A stretch of DNA of 44,598 nucleotides from an uncultured Oscillibacter sp. (GCA_910588175.1 CAJUQQ010000016.1:1-44598); one strand, 5' to 3'. Counted from the stretch's first letter, positions 16,021 to 24,940 are shown. Program-made: numbers and translations. The notes: a model not told the origin generated them from the sequence alone.

Positions 16021-16887
16021 TTAAATTTCCTGGCAGAGGGTGCCCAGCACCACTCTGGGAATGCTGTTCCGGTCCTTGATCACCTGCAAATCGCCGAAGC
16101 CCTGGCTCCGCATCAGCCGGAGCACCGGGTCCGCCTGGCCGATGCCAACCTCAAAAAAGAGCCGCCCGCCGGGGGACAGGGCCTCTCTCCAGTCCCGGCT
16201 GATGGAACGGTAAAAGTCCAGGCCGTCCGTCCCGCCGTCCAGGGCCAGATGGGGCTCGTAGTCCCGGACGGAAACCTCCAGCCCGGCGATGTCCCCGGTG
16301 GGGATATAGGGCGGGTTGCTGACGATGCATTGAAACTCCCCCAAGGACCGGGCGGGCTTCTCCCGGGCGTCGGTCTGGACGGGCATCACCCGGCCGGACA
16401 GGCCGTTCCGCCGGATGTTCTGGCGGCAGATTTTCAGGGCGCTGTCGTTCAGCTCCCCCAGCACCACCCGGGCCTGGGGGGCCTGGGCGGCAATGGCCAA
16501 ACCGACGCAACCGCTGCCCGCGCAGAGGTCCAGCACCCGGCACTCCCCCAACGTCTGTATGTAGGCGATGGCCTGCTCGGCCAGCACCTCGGTGTCCGCC
16601 CGGGGAATCAGCACGTCCTGGGAGATGTCCAGAGGAAGGCCGTAAAACTCCCACTCGCCGATGAGATAGGCCACCGGCTCCCCGGCCATGCGCCGCTCCA
16701 CCAGCCGCCGGACCTGGGCCTCCCGCTCCGGGGAGGCGTACAGGCGGCTGTCCCGGGCCAGCTCCTCCCGGCTTTTGCCGGTGCCGAAGCACACCAGCTC
16801 CCGGGCCTCCAGGGTAGAGGCCTCCACCCCGCTCTCCCGCAGCTGCCGCCGGACATCCAGATACAGGTCGTTGTAGGTAACCGCCAA
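16021..16887 (-). CDS. prmC: Peptide chain release factor N5-glutamine methyltransferase
   Basis: A 288-residue Rossmann methyltransferase with an N-terminal helical domain. It methylates the Gln of the GGQ motif in release factors RF1/RF2. The SAM site VLDLCAGSGCVGLAIA (~residue 119) and catalytic NPPY (~residue 191) are intact. The start is TTG at 16887, supported by AGAGGTGA 7 nt upstream; no ATG fits. The usual partner prfA is not adjacent; the DUF1385 gene precedes it by 14 nt. Confidence 0.94.
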   Translation of the reverse strand: MAVTYNDLYLDVRRQLRESGVEASTLEARELVCFGTGKSREELARDSRLYASPEREAQVRRLVERRMAGEPVAYLIGEWEFYGLPLDISQDVLIPRADTEVLAEQAIAYIQTLGECRVLDLCAGSGCVGLAIAAQAPQARVVLGELNDSALKICRQNIRRNGLSGRVMPVQTDAREKPARSLGEFQCIVSNPPYIPTGDIAGLEVSVRDYEPHLALDGGTDGLDFYRSISRDWREALSPGGRLFFEVGIGQADPVLRLMRSQGFGDLQVIKDRNSIPRVVLGTLCQEI

Positions 16888-16901
16888 GAGAAATCACCTC
16901 T

Positions 16902-17876
16902 TTACCATTCGTCTTTTCCCTTCTCAGAAGGTAATACCAGCTCCAGGGACCGGATGGCGCACGCAATCATACCGTCGTCCGGCTCATTGGTGGTGAAATT
17001 CTGCATCCACAGGCCCGGGGCCGTCAGAATCTTCGCCAGGAGGCTCTCCTGCACATGCCGGCCCACCCAGCGGTTGAACTCATAGGTCACGCCCACCACC
17101 AGGGGCAGCAGCAGCAGATGCACCGCCGTCCGCAGCCAGGCGTTGGTGACGGGCCAGATGCCGAAAAAGATGCTGGAGAAAAGGATGGAGACGCAGATCA
17201 CCACAAACAGGAAGCTGGTGCCGCACCGGGGATGGTGCCGGGGCTGAACCCGGACGTTTTCCACCGTCAGGGGCAGGCCCGCCTCATAGCAGAAGATGGT
17301 CTTGTGCTCCGCGCCGTGGTACTGGAAGACCCGGTAGATGTCCTTCTGCCGGGAGCAGAGAATCAGGTAGGCCATGAAGATCAACACCTTCAAGAGCCCC
17401 TCCACCAGATTCCGCCCCCAGAGGGGAAAGCCGGGGAAAAAGTGGAGGATTGCCCCGGTCAGCAGCGTCGGCAAAATCATGAACAAAAACACGGACATCC
17501 CCACGCCCAGCACCACCGCCAGGGCCACCACGGCGCTTTCCAGCTTTTTGCTGGAGAGATGCTTTTCCAGCCACAGCTCGAATTTGGAGGGCTTCGCCGC
17601 CTCCTCCTCGGGGTAAAAGTCGGCGGAGTACATCAGGGCCTTCACGCCGTTGATCATGGAGTCCAGGAAGTTCACCGTCCCCCGAATCAGGGGGAGACCC
17701 AGAATGGGGTAGCGGTCCTTGATGAAGCGCAAGGGCTCCACCTTCTCCACCAGATTCCCCTCCTGGTCCCGGACCACGACAGCCTGTTTCTCCGGGCCCC
17801 GCATCAAAATGCCTTCGATCAACGCCTGTCCGCCGATGCTGGTGCGGAAGGCGCAGGATTTATTTTCTTCTGCCAT
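16902..17876 (-). CDS. DUF1385 membrane protein (YqhQ-like)
   Basis: A 324-residue membrane protein. It opens with the family signature GGQALIEGILMRGP (~residue 15-28) and contains about four transmembrane segments (residues ~105-135, ~150-175, ~215-240, ~245-270) and the motif YHGAEHKTIFCYEAG with Cys/His residues that may bind metal. DUF1385 is often linked to prmC/prfA in Firmicutes, but the function is unknown. It is first in the long minus-strand unit, with GAAAGGAAA upstream and a clear promoter at 17905. Confidence 0.9.
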   Translation of the reverse strand: MAEENKSCAFRTSIGGQALIEGILMRGPEKQAVVVRDQEGNLVEKVEPLRFIKDRYPILGLPLIRGTVNFLDSMINGVKALMYSADFYPEEEAAKPSKFELWLEKHLSSKKLESAVVALAVVLGVGMSVFLFMILPTLLTGAILHFFPGFPLWGRNLVEGLLKVLIFMAYLILCSRQKDIYRVFQYHGAEHKTIFCYEAGLPLTVENVRVQPRHHPRCGTSFLFVVICVSILFSSIFFGIWPVTNAWLRTAVHLLLLPLVVGVTYEFNRWVGRHVQESLLAKILTAPGLWMQNFTTNEPDDGMIACAIRSLELVLPSEKGKDEW

Positions 17877-17904
17877 GGAGTTTCCTTTCTGTGCGTTTGA
17901 TTAT

Positions 17905-17933
17905 AGTATACCACGGGACTTCCCAAAAAGCAA
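17905..17933 (-). promoter_or_regulatory. Predicted promoter of the DUF1385-to-pgsA unit
   Basis: Minus strand: -35 TTGCTT (17933-17928), 17-bp spacer, -10 TATACT (17910-17905), with a TATAAT overlapping 5 nt further down. It lies ~30 nt before the DUF1385 ATG. Confidence 0.75.
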
Positions 17934-17978
17934 ACAGCCGTTCTATTTTTTGTCTGTCTTTTGTACGCTCGCCCCGTT

Positions 17979-18215
17979 CTATTGACGGAAATAAGCCATC
18001 AGGGCTGGCCCCAGCATGATAGCGGAAGCAAGGGCCACTCCGAGAACTCCCTCGATTCGCCTCCGCAAAAAATAGGCTTTTGACGGTACTTTCACCGCTT
18101 TCCAACTCTCAAATGTCTTCCAGCACCACTTGGGAAACAACGCCTCCGCCAGGCCTGCCGCAAACACAACCGCGCAAAATACAAACACCAGGACCTCAAC
18201 TATGTTTACAAACAT
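17979..18215 (-). CDS. Small two-helix membrane protein, unknown
   Basis: A 78-residue protein with two predicted transmembrane helices (residues ~5-25 and ~55-75) joined by a basic loop (KAVKVPSKAYFLRRR). The start is supported by AGGAGG 7 nt upstream. No family recognised. It lies between the sensor kinase and the DUF1385 unit on the same strand, with ~100 nt to each side, so it is probably expressed separately. Confidence 0.7.
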   Translation of the reverse strand: MFVNIVEVLVFVFCAVVFAAGLAEALFPKWCWKTFESWKAVKVPSKAYFLRRRIEGVLGVALASAIMLGPALMAYFRQ

Positions 18216-18315
18216 TTTCCATCCTCCTGTAAATCCGTTTGGCCTCTCGGAACGCGCCGAAGCTGGCGGTCTCTCCTTTTTACCGTGACAACGGGCAGAA
18301 AGAACCTTCGACTAT

Positions 18316-19755
18316 TTAAGCCCGCACGGGCAGTTTGATGGTAACCACCGTCCCGCCGCCGTCGGCATTTCCGATGGTAAACACGCCGCCGTGGAGGCCG
18401 ACAATCTCGTCGCACACCGCCAGGCCGATGCCGCTGCCCCTGGCCCGGGAGGTGCCCTTGTAAAACTTCTGCTTCACGAAGGGCAGCTCCTCCTCCGGAA
18501 TGCCGGGGCCGTAGTCCCGGACCCGGACCACCTGGACGCTGCCCTCCTGGTCTACGGAGGCAGTGATACGCCGGCCCGCGCCGCCGTGCTTGGCGGCGTT
18601 GTCCAGTACGTTGCAGAAAACCTGTTTCAGCCGTTCCGAGTCCCCGCGGATCGGAGGCAGGTCCCCGTCGCCGGGGTGATACTCCAGGGCAATGCCGTCC
18701 TGGCGGAAGAGCTCCTGATAGGTGAAGATGGCGTCCTCCAGCTCCGCCTGGAGGTCCACGTCCTCAATCTGGAGGGTGAAGCGGCCGTCCTCCATTTTGG
18801 AGAAGTCCAGCAGCTCCTCCACCATGGTGGAGAGCCGCCGGGATTCGTTGACGATGACCCGGATGCCCCGGCGGAGCTGCTCGGGGTCGTCGGTGAGATC
18901 GTCCTCCAGAATGGTCTCCCCCCAGCCGTTGATGGCGGTGAGGGGGGTCCGGAGCTCGTGGGAGACGGAAGAGATAAACTCGCTTTTCATCTTTTCGTTC
19001 TGGCTGATTTTCAGGGACATGTCGTTGATGTTGTCCACCAGCTCCCCCAGCTCATCGGAGTATTTGTTCTCAATCCGGGCGCCGTAGCTGCCGGCGGAGA
19101 TGCGCTTGGCCGCCTCCGTCACCACCGCCACCGGCTCCACCACGTTGTTGATGAACAGAAGGTTGGAAAACACCACCAGCAGCATGCAGAGAAGGGCGAT
19201 GAGAAAGATGGCCAGCACGGCGGTCACCACCTGCCGGTCCACCGCCCGGAGGGAGGTCACCAGCCGCATGATGCCCACCACCCGTCCGTTGACGGTCAGC
19301 GGGCAGGAAACCGCCAGAATCTCCTCCCCCGTCTCCAGGTCCCGGCCATGATAGGGGGTCATCTCGTTCTCCTGGAGGGCCCGGAGGATGTCGTCCGTCC
19401 CCGGGGAGGTGCCCGCCGTCAGGCCGGAAGTGGAAACCTGAATGCGCCCGCTGGCGCCGATGAACTGGAGCTCGATGCGGTTTTTATCCTCGAAGCTCTC
19501 GGCGGACTGGACGGCCTTCTGATAATAGCTGTTGAAGCCGTTGTCCATGAAATACTCGTTAAAGGAGTTGGCCAAGGCCTGGGCCCGGGTCTCCAGGCCC
19601 TTCTGCATGGTGCCGTAATAATAGTTGGAGACGCCGGCGGAAAACAGCGCCACCACCAGCACCAGCAGGGCCCCGATGGGCAGAATGGAGTTGAAGATCC
19701 ACCGCTGCCGCAGGCCCCGCAGCCGGAGGGATTTCCACCGCTGCTCCTTTTCCAT
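18316..19755 (-). CDS. Membrane sensor histidine kinase
   Basis: A 479-residue PhoR/WalK-type kinase: TM1 residues ~21-44, extracytoplasmic sensor ~45-175, TM2 ~177-203, HAMP, HisKA with the phospho-accepting His266 (SVSHELRTPL), and HATPase_c with N box (NVLDNAAKHG), G1 (DYGPGIP) and G2 (GSGIGLAV). It should autophosphorylate and pass phosphate to the regulator encoded directly upstream. ATG 19755 is preferred because GGAGG lies 8 nt before it; ATG 19770 is five codons longer but has poor spacing. Its large external domain excludes the BceS type, so it is probably not the partner of the BceAB genes at 22068. Confidence 0.92.
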   Translation of the reverse strand: MEKEQRWKSLRLRGLRQRWIFNSILPIGALLVLVVALFSAGVSNYYYGTMQKGLETRAQALANSFNEYFMDNGFNSYYQKAVQSAESFEDKNRIELQFIGASGRIQVSTSGLTAGTSPGTDDILRALQENEMTPYHGRDLETGEEILAVSCPLTVNGRVVGIMRLVTSLRAVDRQVVTAVLAIFLIALLCMLLVVFSNLLFINNVVEPVAVVTEAAKRISAGSYGARIENKYSDELGELVDNINDMSLKISQNEKMKSEFISSVSHELRTPLTAINGWGETILEDDLTDDPEQLRRGIRVIVNESRRLSTMVEELLDFSKMEDGRFTLQIEDVDLQAELEDAIFTYQELFRQDGIALEYHPGDGDLPPIRGDSERLKQVFCNVLDNAAKHGGAGRRITASVDQEGSVQVVRVRDYGPGIPEEELPFVKQKFYKGTSRARGSGIGLAVCDEIVGLHGGVFTIGNADGGGTVVTIKLPVRA

Positions 19756-19774
19756 CACCTGAGCCTCCATCCTC

Positions 19775-20464
19775 TCACAGCCCCCACTTGTAGCCGTAGC
19801 CCCAGACGGTGGTGATGTAGGCGGGATTCTGGACGTTGTCCTCGATTTTCAGCCGGAGGCGGCGGATGTTCACGTCCACGATTTTCAGCTCCCCGAAGTA
19901 GTCCCGGCCCCAGACCATGTCCAAAATCTCCTCCCGGGAGAGGGCCTTGCCGGGATTCTCCATAAAGACCCTCATGATGGAATACTCTACCTGGGTCAGC
20001 TTAATCCGCTGGCCGTTTTTCTCCAGGGTCCGGTTCCGGGTGTTCAGCAGGAAGGGGGGCTGGCTCAGCTCCCCGGTAACCTGGGGGGGCTCCTCTCCGC
20101 CGGAGCGGCGGACCAGGGCGTCCACCCGGGCGGTGAGCTCCGCCGGGGAGAAGGGCTTGGTCACATAGTCGTCCGCCCCGGTCATCAGGCCCGTCACCTT
20201 GTCCATCTCCTGGGACCGGGCGGTGAGCATGATGATGCCGATGCGGCTGTTGGTGGCCCGGATGCGGCGGCAGACCTCAAAGCCGTCGATGCCCGGCAGC
20301 ATGATGTCCAGCAGGGCCACCCGGGCGTCCGGGTTCTCCTTCAGCAGCTCCAGCGCCCGCTCGCCGCTCTCGGCCTCGATCACATCATAGCCGGCCCGGC
20401 GCAGATTGATGACGATAAAGCTGCGGATGCTGGCCTCGTCCTCTAAAACCAACACTTTTTTCAT
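19775..20464 (-). CDS. OmpR/PhoB-family response regulator
   Basis: A 229-residue regulator: receiver domain with acidic pair E8/D9, phospho-acceptor D53 (LLDIMLPG) and Lys in VTKPFSP; C-terminal winged helix (SREEILDMVWG, VDVNIRRLRLKIE, VWGYGYKW). Phosphorylation by the downstream kinase should drive dimer binding to direct repeats. AAGGAAC precedes ATG 20464. It sits 32 nt after the lipoprotein gene and 19 nt before the kinase. Confidence 0.94.
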   Translation of the reverse strand: MKKVLVLEDEASIRSFIVINLRRAGYDVIEAESGERALELLKENPDARVALLDIMLPGIDGFEVCRRIRATNSRIGIIMLTARSQEMDKVTGLMTGADDYVTKPFSPAELTARVDALVRRSGGEEPPQVTGELSQPPFLLNTRNRTLEKNGQRIKLTQVEYSIMRVFMENPGKALSREEILDMVWGRDYFGELKIVDVNIRRLRLKIEDNVQNPAYITTVWGYGYKWGL

Positions 20465-20496
20465 GGCGTCTGTTCCTTTCTTAACGGGCGGTCCCG

Positions 20497-21837
20497 TCAG
20501 TTGTCGCCGGAAATCCACTCCCGGGCAATGAGGCTGAAGGCCGCCCGGACCTCCTCCGCCGTCATAGCCTGGTCCCAGGGCGGAGTCTCCGGCAGCTCGG
20601 CGGTGTAAATCACATCGGACTGGCGGCTGAGGGGGAAGCGGTTCCCCCGGGTGGCCCGGACCTCCCGGCCGGAGCCGGTGAGGGCGGTGATCCGCAGCAT
20701 GGCGCCTCCCTGACGGCCGTCCTCGGCCAAGACGTAGAAGGTGACGCTGGACTCGCCGTTCGCGGCGCTCCGCTCCGCCGTCACCCGGCCCACCCAGGCG
20801 CCGGGCAGCTGGAGATACCAGCCGTCCTCCACGGCGTGATAGGTGCTCAGCGCCGTCTCCGCCCCGCCGTCCAGACCGCAGGTCCGCCAATCCACCCGGT
20901 GGTAGGGGGCGGCGCCGTCCGGGGAGACAGGGGCGGGAATTTCCGTCAGGCCGTCGTTGTTGATGTCCGTGGGATAGAGGCCGCAGAAGGGGGCGATCTC
21001 CCCGGAGACGCCGGTGTCCTCAGAGAGGACGAGGTTGGTCAGCTCCCCGTTCCGCAGGGCCAGAACATCGGTGACCGCGCCGGACTGCTCCGTCACGCCG
21101 GTGACAAACAGGGCCGGTTCGCCCCCCCGGAGGGTCCCGGCGCTCAGCCGCCCCTGCTGGCTCAGTTCCGCCATGGTGACGGAAATGCGGGCGGGGGAGA
21201 GAAGGGTCAGCTCCTTCCCCTGCCAGTCGTAGTAATCCGCCACGCCGCCGCCCTCCTCGTCGGCGTGCAGCACCGCCAACTCCTGGAGGCCGTCGCCGTC
21301 CAGATCCATGTTGGCGTAGCGGACGTAGCTGACGCTGCGCAGAAGCTCCCGGGGGCCGGCGGCGTCCAGGGCGTACACCGACAAGGTCTGGAGCTCGGCG
21401 TTGACCCGCCAGCCCACAATGAGCTCCGTCTGCCCGTCGCCGTTCAGGTCGCTGTACACCACGCTGTAGACCGACGCGCCGCTGCCCTCGATGACGGCAG
21501 AGCGCTCGTACCGGTCCCCCTTGGCGGAGAAGATATAGATTTTCAGGGGCTTCTCGTCCTCCGCCTTGCGGAAGAAGGCCACCGCCTCCTGCTGTCCGTC
21601 GCCGTCCAGGTCCGTCAGCTGCACGGGCTGGATATTTGAGCCGGAGGCGGGCGCGGCGTACTCCGCGCCGTCCTCCAGAATGGCGCTGAGCTGGGCGTTC
21701 AGTTCCGTATACTTGGCGGGCAGCTCCGGCAGCGTGTAAAGCGCCTCGGGGTTGAACTCGACATGAAAGCCGCCGCAGCCGCTAAGCGCCGCGGACAGCG
21801 CCAGCGCCGCCGCCAGGGCCCGGATTCTTTTGCGCAT
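20497..21837 (-). CDS. Lipoprotein with calcium-type DxDxDG (VCBS/FG-GAP-like) repeats
   Basis: A 446-residue predicted lipoprotein; signal peptide with lipobox ALSGC (Cys ~22). Four acidic loops DLDGDGQQE, DLNGDGQTE, DLDGDGLQE and DINNDGLTE recur through the first two thirds; these are EF-hand-like calcium loops of beta-propeller (FG-GAP/VCBS) proteins. It would sit on the outside of the membrane. ATG 21837 has GGGAGG 7 nt upstream. It is first in an operon with the response regulator and kinase, suggesting it senses, or modulates sensing by, that system (inference). Its promoter is unclear; a TATGAT lies near 21890 on the minus strand. Confidence 0.82.
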   Translation of the reverse strand: MRKRIRALAAALALSAALSGCGGFHVEFNPEALYTLPELPAKYTELNAQLSAILEDGAEYAAPASGSNIQPVQLTDLDGDGQQEAVAFFRKAEDEKPLKIYIFSAKGDRYERSAVIEGSGASVYSVVYSDLNGDGQTELIVGWRVNAELQTLSVYALDAAGPRELLRSVSYVRYANMDLDGDGLQELAVLHADEEGGGVADYYDWQGKELTLLSPARISVTMAELSQQGRLSAGTLRGGEPALFVTGVTEQSGAVTDVLALRNGELTNLVLSEDTGVSGEIAPFCGLYPTDINNDGLTEIPAPVSPDGAAPYHRVDWRTCGLDGGAETALSTYHAVEDGWYLQLPGAWVGRVTAERSAANGESSVTFYVLAEDGRQGGAMLRITALTGSGREVRATRGNRFPLSRQSDVIYTAELPETPPWDQAMTAEEVRAAFSLIAREWISGDN

Positions 21838-21957
21838 CACGCCGCCTCCCTTCCCGGAATGAGGTTTCAAAACTCTAATATCTTATCATACCACGTTTTC
21901 CGGCGTTTGGGTAGTATTTCTTAACTGGATTTTCCCCTTGATTTTTCGTCCCCCAGG

Positions 21958-21985
21958 CCGTATCTTACAAAACTGTAAGATACGG
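21958..21985 (+). promoter_or_regulatory. BceR-type operator upstream of the BceAB-like genes
   Basis: A perfect 12-bp inverted repeat with arms CCGTATCTTACA and its complement, 4-nt spacer AAAC. Its core fits the TNACA-N4-TGTAA motif described for BceR-type regulators in Bacillus. A lone half-site TGTAA follows at 21994. Confidence 0.8.
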
Positions 21986-22031
21986 GGAAAAACTGTAAGG
22001 CAAATCCATGGCAGGACGGGCCGGGAACTGG

Positions 22032-22037
22032 TACAAT
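22032..22037 (+). promoter_or_regulatory. Probable -10 element of the BceAB-like operon
   Basis: TACAAT (22032-22037) lies 31 nt before the ATG; the -35 region (TGGCAG at 22009) is poor, as expected for a promoter needing an activator at the box upstream. Confidence 0.5.
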
Positions 22038-22067
22038 CAGCACATAACCCAAGAGGAGGAATCCAAT

Positions 22068-22834
22068 ATGTCTTTACTGGAAGTACAACACCTGAAAAAA
22101 TCTACACCACCCGTTTCGGCGGCAGTCAGGTCACGGCCCTGGCGGATGTGAACTTCTCCGTGGAGTCCGGAGAGTACGTGGCCATCATGGGCGAGTCCGG
22201 CTCCGGCAAGACCACCTTATTAAATATCCTGGCGGCCTTGGACCGTCCCACCGCCGGGGAGGTCTTTTTGAACGGAAAAGCCCTCTCCGACATCCGGGAG
22301 CGGGACCTGGCAGCCTTCCGCCGGTCCCACCTGGGCTTCGTGTTCCAGGACTTCAACCTGCTGGACACCTTCTCCCTTCAAGACAACATTTTTCTGCCCC
22401 TGGTCCTGGCGGGGAAGGACTACCGGGACATGCGAAAAAAGCTCCAGCCCATCGCGGAGCAGCTGGGCATCGCGGAGCTGCTGGCCAAGTACCCCTATGA
22501 GGTCTCCGGCGGGCAGAAGCAGCGCTGCGCCGTGGCCCGGGCCCTGATCACAGACCCCCAGCTGGTCCTGGCCGACGAGCCCACCGGCGCCCTGGACTCC
22601 CGGGCCTCTGACAATCTGCTGGAGCTCTTCGGGGAGATCAACCGGAGCGGGCAGACCATCCTCATGGTCACCCACTCCGTGAAGGCCGCCAGCCACGCCG
22701 GGCAGGTCCTCTTCCTCCGGGACGGGCAGGTCTATCACCAGCTCTACCGGGGAACCCAGAGCGCCGAGGCCCAGTTCGCCAAAATCTCCGACACCCTGAC
22801 GGTGCTGACGCAAGGCGGTGAGCCCCGTGCGTAA
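22068..22834 (+). CDS. BceA-type ABC transporter ATPase, frameshifted at an A6 tract
   Basis: ATPase of a bacitracin/lantibiotic-type detoxification module. ATG 22068 has AGGAGGA 7 nt upstream and encodes the classic start MSLLEVQHLKK; after the A6 run at 22095-22100 the family sequence (IYTTRFGG..., Walker A GESGSGKTT, signature VSGGQKQR, Walker B LADEPTGALDS) continues in the -1 frame from 22100 to 22834. One extra A would restore a ~255-residue intact protein. The rest has no stop or damage, so this is a sequencing error, a recent or phase-variable mutation, or a slippery site. It overlaps the permease start. Confidence 0.9.
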
Positions 22835-24821
22835 GTCCGGCTTCTTCCCCCGCCTGGCCCTGGTGAACCTGGCGCGGAACGGGCGGTTTTACGGCCCCTA
22901 CCTCCTCTCCTGCGTGGTGACGGCGGCCATGTACTACATTCTGGTGTTTCTGGCGTACAACGAGGGTCTGGACAACGTCCGGGGGGCCATGTATCTCAAG
23001 AGCTTCGCTGGGGTGGGCTGCATGGTGGCGGCGTGTCTGGCGGCGGTGATTCTGCTCTACGCCAACAGCTTTGTCATGAAGCGCCGCCAGCGGGAGCTGG
23101 GTCTGTACAACATCCTGGGCCTGGAAAAACGGCACATCGCCCGGATGTGCTTCTGGGAGACCCTGTTCTGCGCCGCCGTCACCCTGGCGGGGGGCCTTCT
23201 CCTGGGCATTCTGTTCTCCAAGGCGGTGATTTTGCTTCTTTTGAAGCTGGCCCGCATTCCCGCTCAGTTCGGCATGGAGATTTCCCTCCGGGGCATCACG
23301 GAAACCGCCGCGCTCTTCGGCGTTTTGTTCCTGCTGACCCTGGGCCAGAACCTCTACCGCCTCAGCCGGGCCAAGCCGGTGGATCTGCTCCACAGCGCCT
23401 CGGCGGGGGAGCGGGAGCCGAAAACGAAATGGCTGCTGGTCATCCTGGGGGTGCTGACCCTGGGAGGCGGCTATTTCATCGCCATCGCCACCCAAAACCC
23501 CATTGAGGCCATGCTGTTCTTTTTCATCGCGGTGTTTCTGGTCATCATCGGCACCTACTGCCTCTTCACCGCCGGGTCCATTGCCGTTTTGAAGCGCCTT
23601 CGGGCCAACCCGAAGTTTTACTACCAGACCCGGCACTTCACCGCCGTCTCCGGCCTTCTCTACCGGATGAAGCAGAACGCCGTGGGCCTGGCCAGCATTT
23701 GCATCCTCTCCACCATGGTGCTGGTGACGGTCTCCACCACCATCGCCATGAATATCGGCCTGGAGAACTCCCTGAACGAGATGTACCCCTATGACATCGA
23801 GTTCCTCCAGGACCTGGAAAACCAGCCGGGGGACCCCATGGACCGCTTGCGGGAGGTGGAGTCTGCCGCCAACGCCTCCGGGGGCTTTACCGATTCCCGG
23901 TACTACACACGTTATTGGGTCTACTGCGGCGTTCGGGGCAGTGAGATTTCCCTGAATCTGGATCAGAACTGCCTGCGGACGGAGGTGGAGGTGGTGACGG
24001 CGGAGGACTACAGCCGCCTCACCGGAAAGAACGTCATTCTGGCTCCAGACGAGGTGTTGGCCTGTCCGAAGGGCCTGGAGGATTTCCCGGCGGACTTCAC
24101 CGTCTCCTCGAACTTTGGCAAGGCGGGCCTGTCCTTCCACGTACGGGAGAAAATCACGGAGGTCATCCGCCACGCGACCAACACGCTGCTGGGTTCTGAG
24201 GAATCGTCACTGTTCCTGGTGGTGGCGGACCGGGAGACGGCGGAGACGCTCATGGACCTGGATACCTCCCGCAGCGCCCGGCAGTTCCGGGCTCAAATGA
24301 ACCTGACGGGGAAGGATTATGAGGAAAAGCTGGCCCAGACGGAGCGGCTTGTGTTCGAGCTGAGCAAGCGGGACGGCGGCGTGTGCTTCACCAGCAAGCA
24401 GGACAATGCCCAGGAGTTCTACGCCATGTACGGCGGGTTCCTGTTCCTGGGGGTCTTCCTGGGGCTGCTGTTCCTGCTGGCCACGGTGCTCATCATCTAC
24501 TACAAGCAGATTTCCGAGGGGTACGAGGACCAGCGGCGCTACCTCATCCTCCGCCAGGTGGGCATGAGCCAGCGGGAGGTCAATGCCTCCATCCAAAGTC
24601 AGATTCTCCTGGTATTCTTCCTGCCCCTGGGGGCGGCGGCTCTCCACGTGCTGGTGGCCTTCCCCATGCTCTCCAGAATGCTGGAGCTGTTCAACCTCTT
24701 TGACGTGGGACTCTTCGCCCTCTGCACGGCGGGAACACTGGCGGTGTTCTGCCTGATCTACGCCCTGGTCTTTGCCCTGACGGCCCGGGCCTACGGCAAA
24801 ATTGTGGGCGGAAACAGCTGA
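22818..24821 (+). CDS. BceB-type ABC transporter permease
   Basis: A 667-residue permease of the BceB family: about ten transmembrane segments in FtsX arrangement, with a large extracellular domain between TM7 and TM8 (roughly residues 315-530), the region that contacts peptide antibiotics and the sensor kinase in known systems. Motifs KRRQRELGLYNILGLEKRHI and RRYLILRQVGMSQREV are the paired FtsX loops. The start GTG 22818 overlaps the ATPase; GTG 22827 is an alternative. No BceRS pair is in the window, so the kinase/regulator acting through the box at 21958 must lie elsewhere. Confidence 0.92.
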   Translation: MSPVRKSGFFPRLALVNLARNGRFYGPYLLSCVVTAAMYYILVFLAYNEGLDNVRGAMYLKSFAGVGCMVAACLAAVILLYANSFVMKRRQRELGLYNILGLEKRHIARMCFWETLFCAAVTLAGGLLLGILFSKAVILLLLKLARIPAQFGMEISLRGITETAALFGVLFLLTLGQNLYRLSRAKPVDLLHSASAGEREPKTKWLLVILGVLTLGGGYFIAIATQNPIEAMLFFFIAVFLVIIGTYCLFTAGSIAVLKRLRANPKFYYQTRHFTAVSGLLYRMKQNAVGLASICILSTMVLVTVSTTIAMNIGLENSLNEMYPYDIEFLQDLENQPGDPMDRLREVESAANASGGFTDSRYYTRYWVYCGVRGSEISLNLDQNCLRTEVEVVTAEDYSRLTGKNVILAPDEVLACPKGLEDFPADFTVSSNFGKAGLSFHVREKITEVIRHATNTLLGSEESSLFLVVADRETAETLMDLDTSRSARQFRAQMNLTGKDYEEKLAQTERLVFELSKRDGGVCFTSKQDNAQEFYAMYGGFLFLGVFLGLLFLLATVLIIYYKQISEGYEDQRRYLILRQVGMSQREVNASIQSQILLVFFLPLGAAALHVLVAFPMLSRMLELFNLFDVGLFALCTAGTLAVFCLIYALVFALTARAYGKIVGGNS

Positions 24822-24833
24822 GCCCTCTCGTTT

Positions 24834-24900
24834 CGGGCCCCGCCGGTCAGGATAAGCCCTCCGGCGGGGCCCGTGAATCTGTCGAAACCGTTAGATTTCA
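24834..24900 (+). repeat. Double-hairpin element, copy D (terminator of the BceAB-like operon)
   Basis: A 13-bp perfect stem CGGGCCCCGCCGG with its complement (24834-24846 and 24861-24873), 14-nt loop, followed by a weaker second fold starting TGAATCTGTCGAA and ending AGATTTCA (24874-24900). Same two-part order as copies A, C and E. Confidence 0.65.
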
Positions 24901-24940
24901 GAAAGACTCTGGACACATTTCCGTGTTACGCTGGCCATAG

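Noticed and set aside
18316..20464. The two-component pair as the BceRS partner of the BceAB-like transporter
   Set aside because: BceS-type kinases have two helices with almost no external loop; this kinase has a ~130-residue external domain and HAMP.
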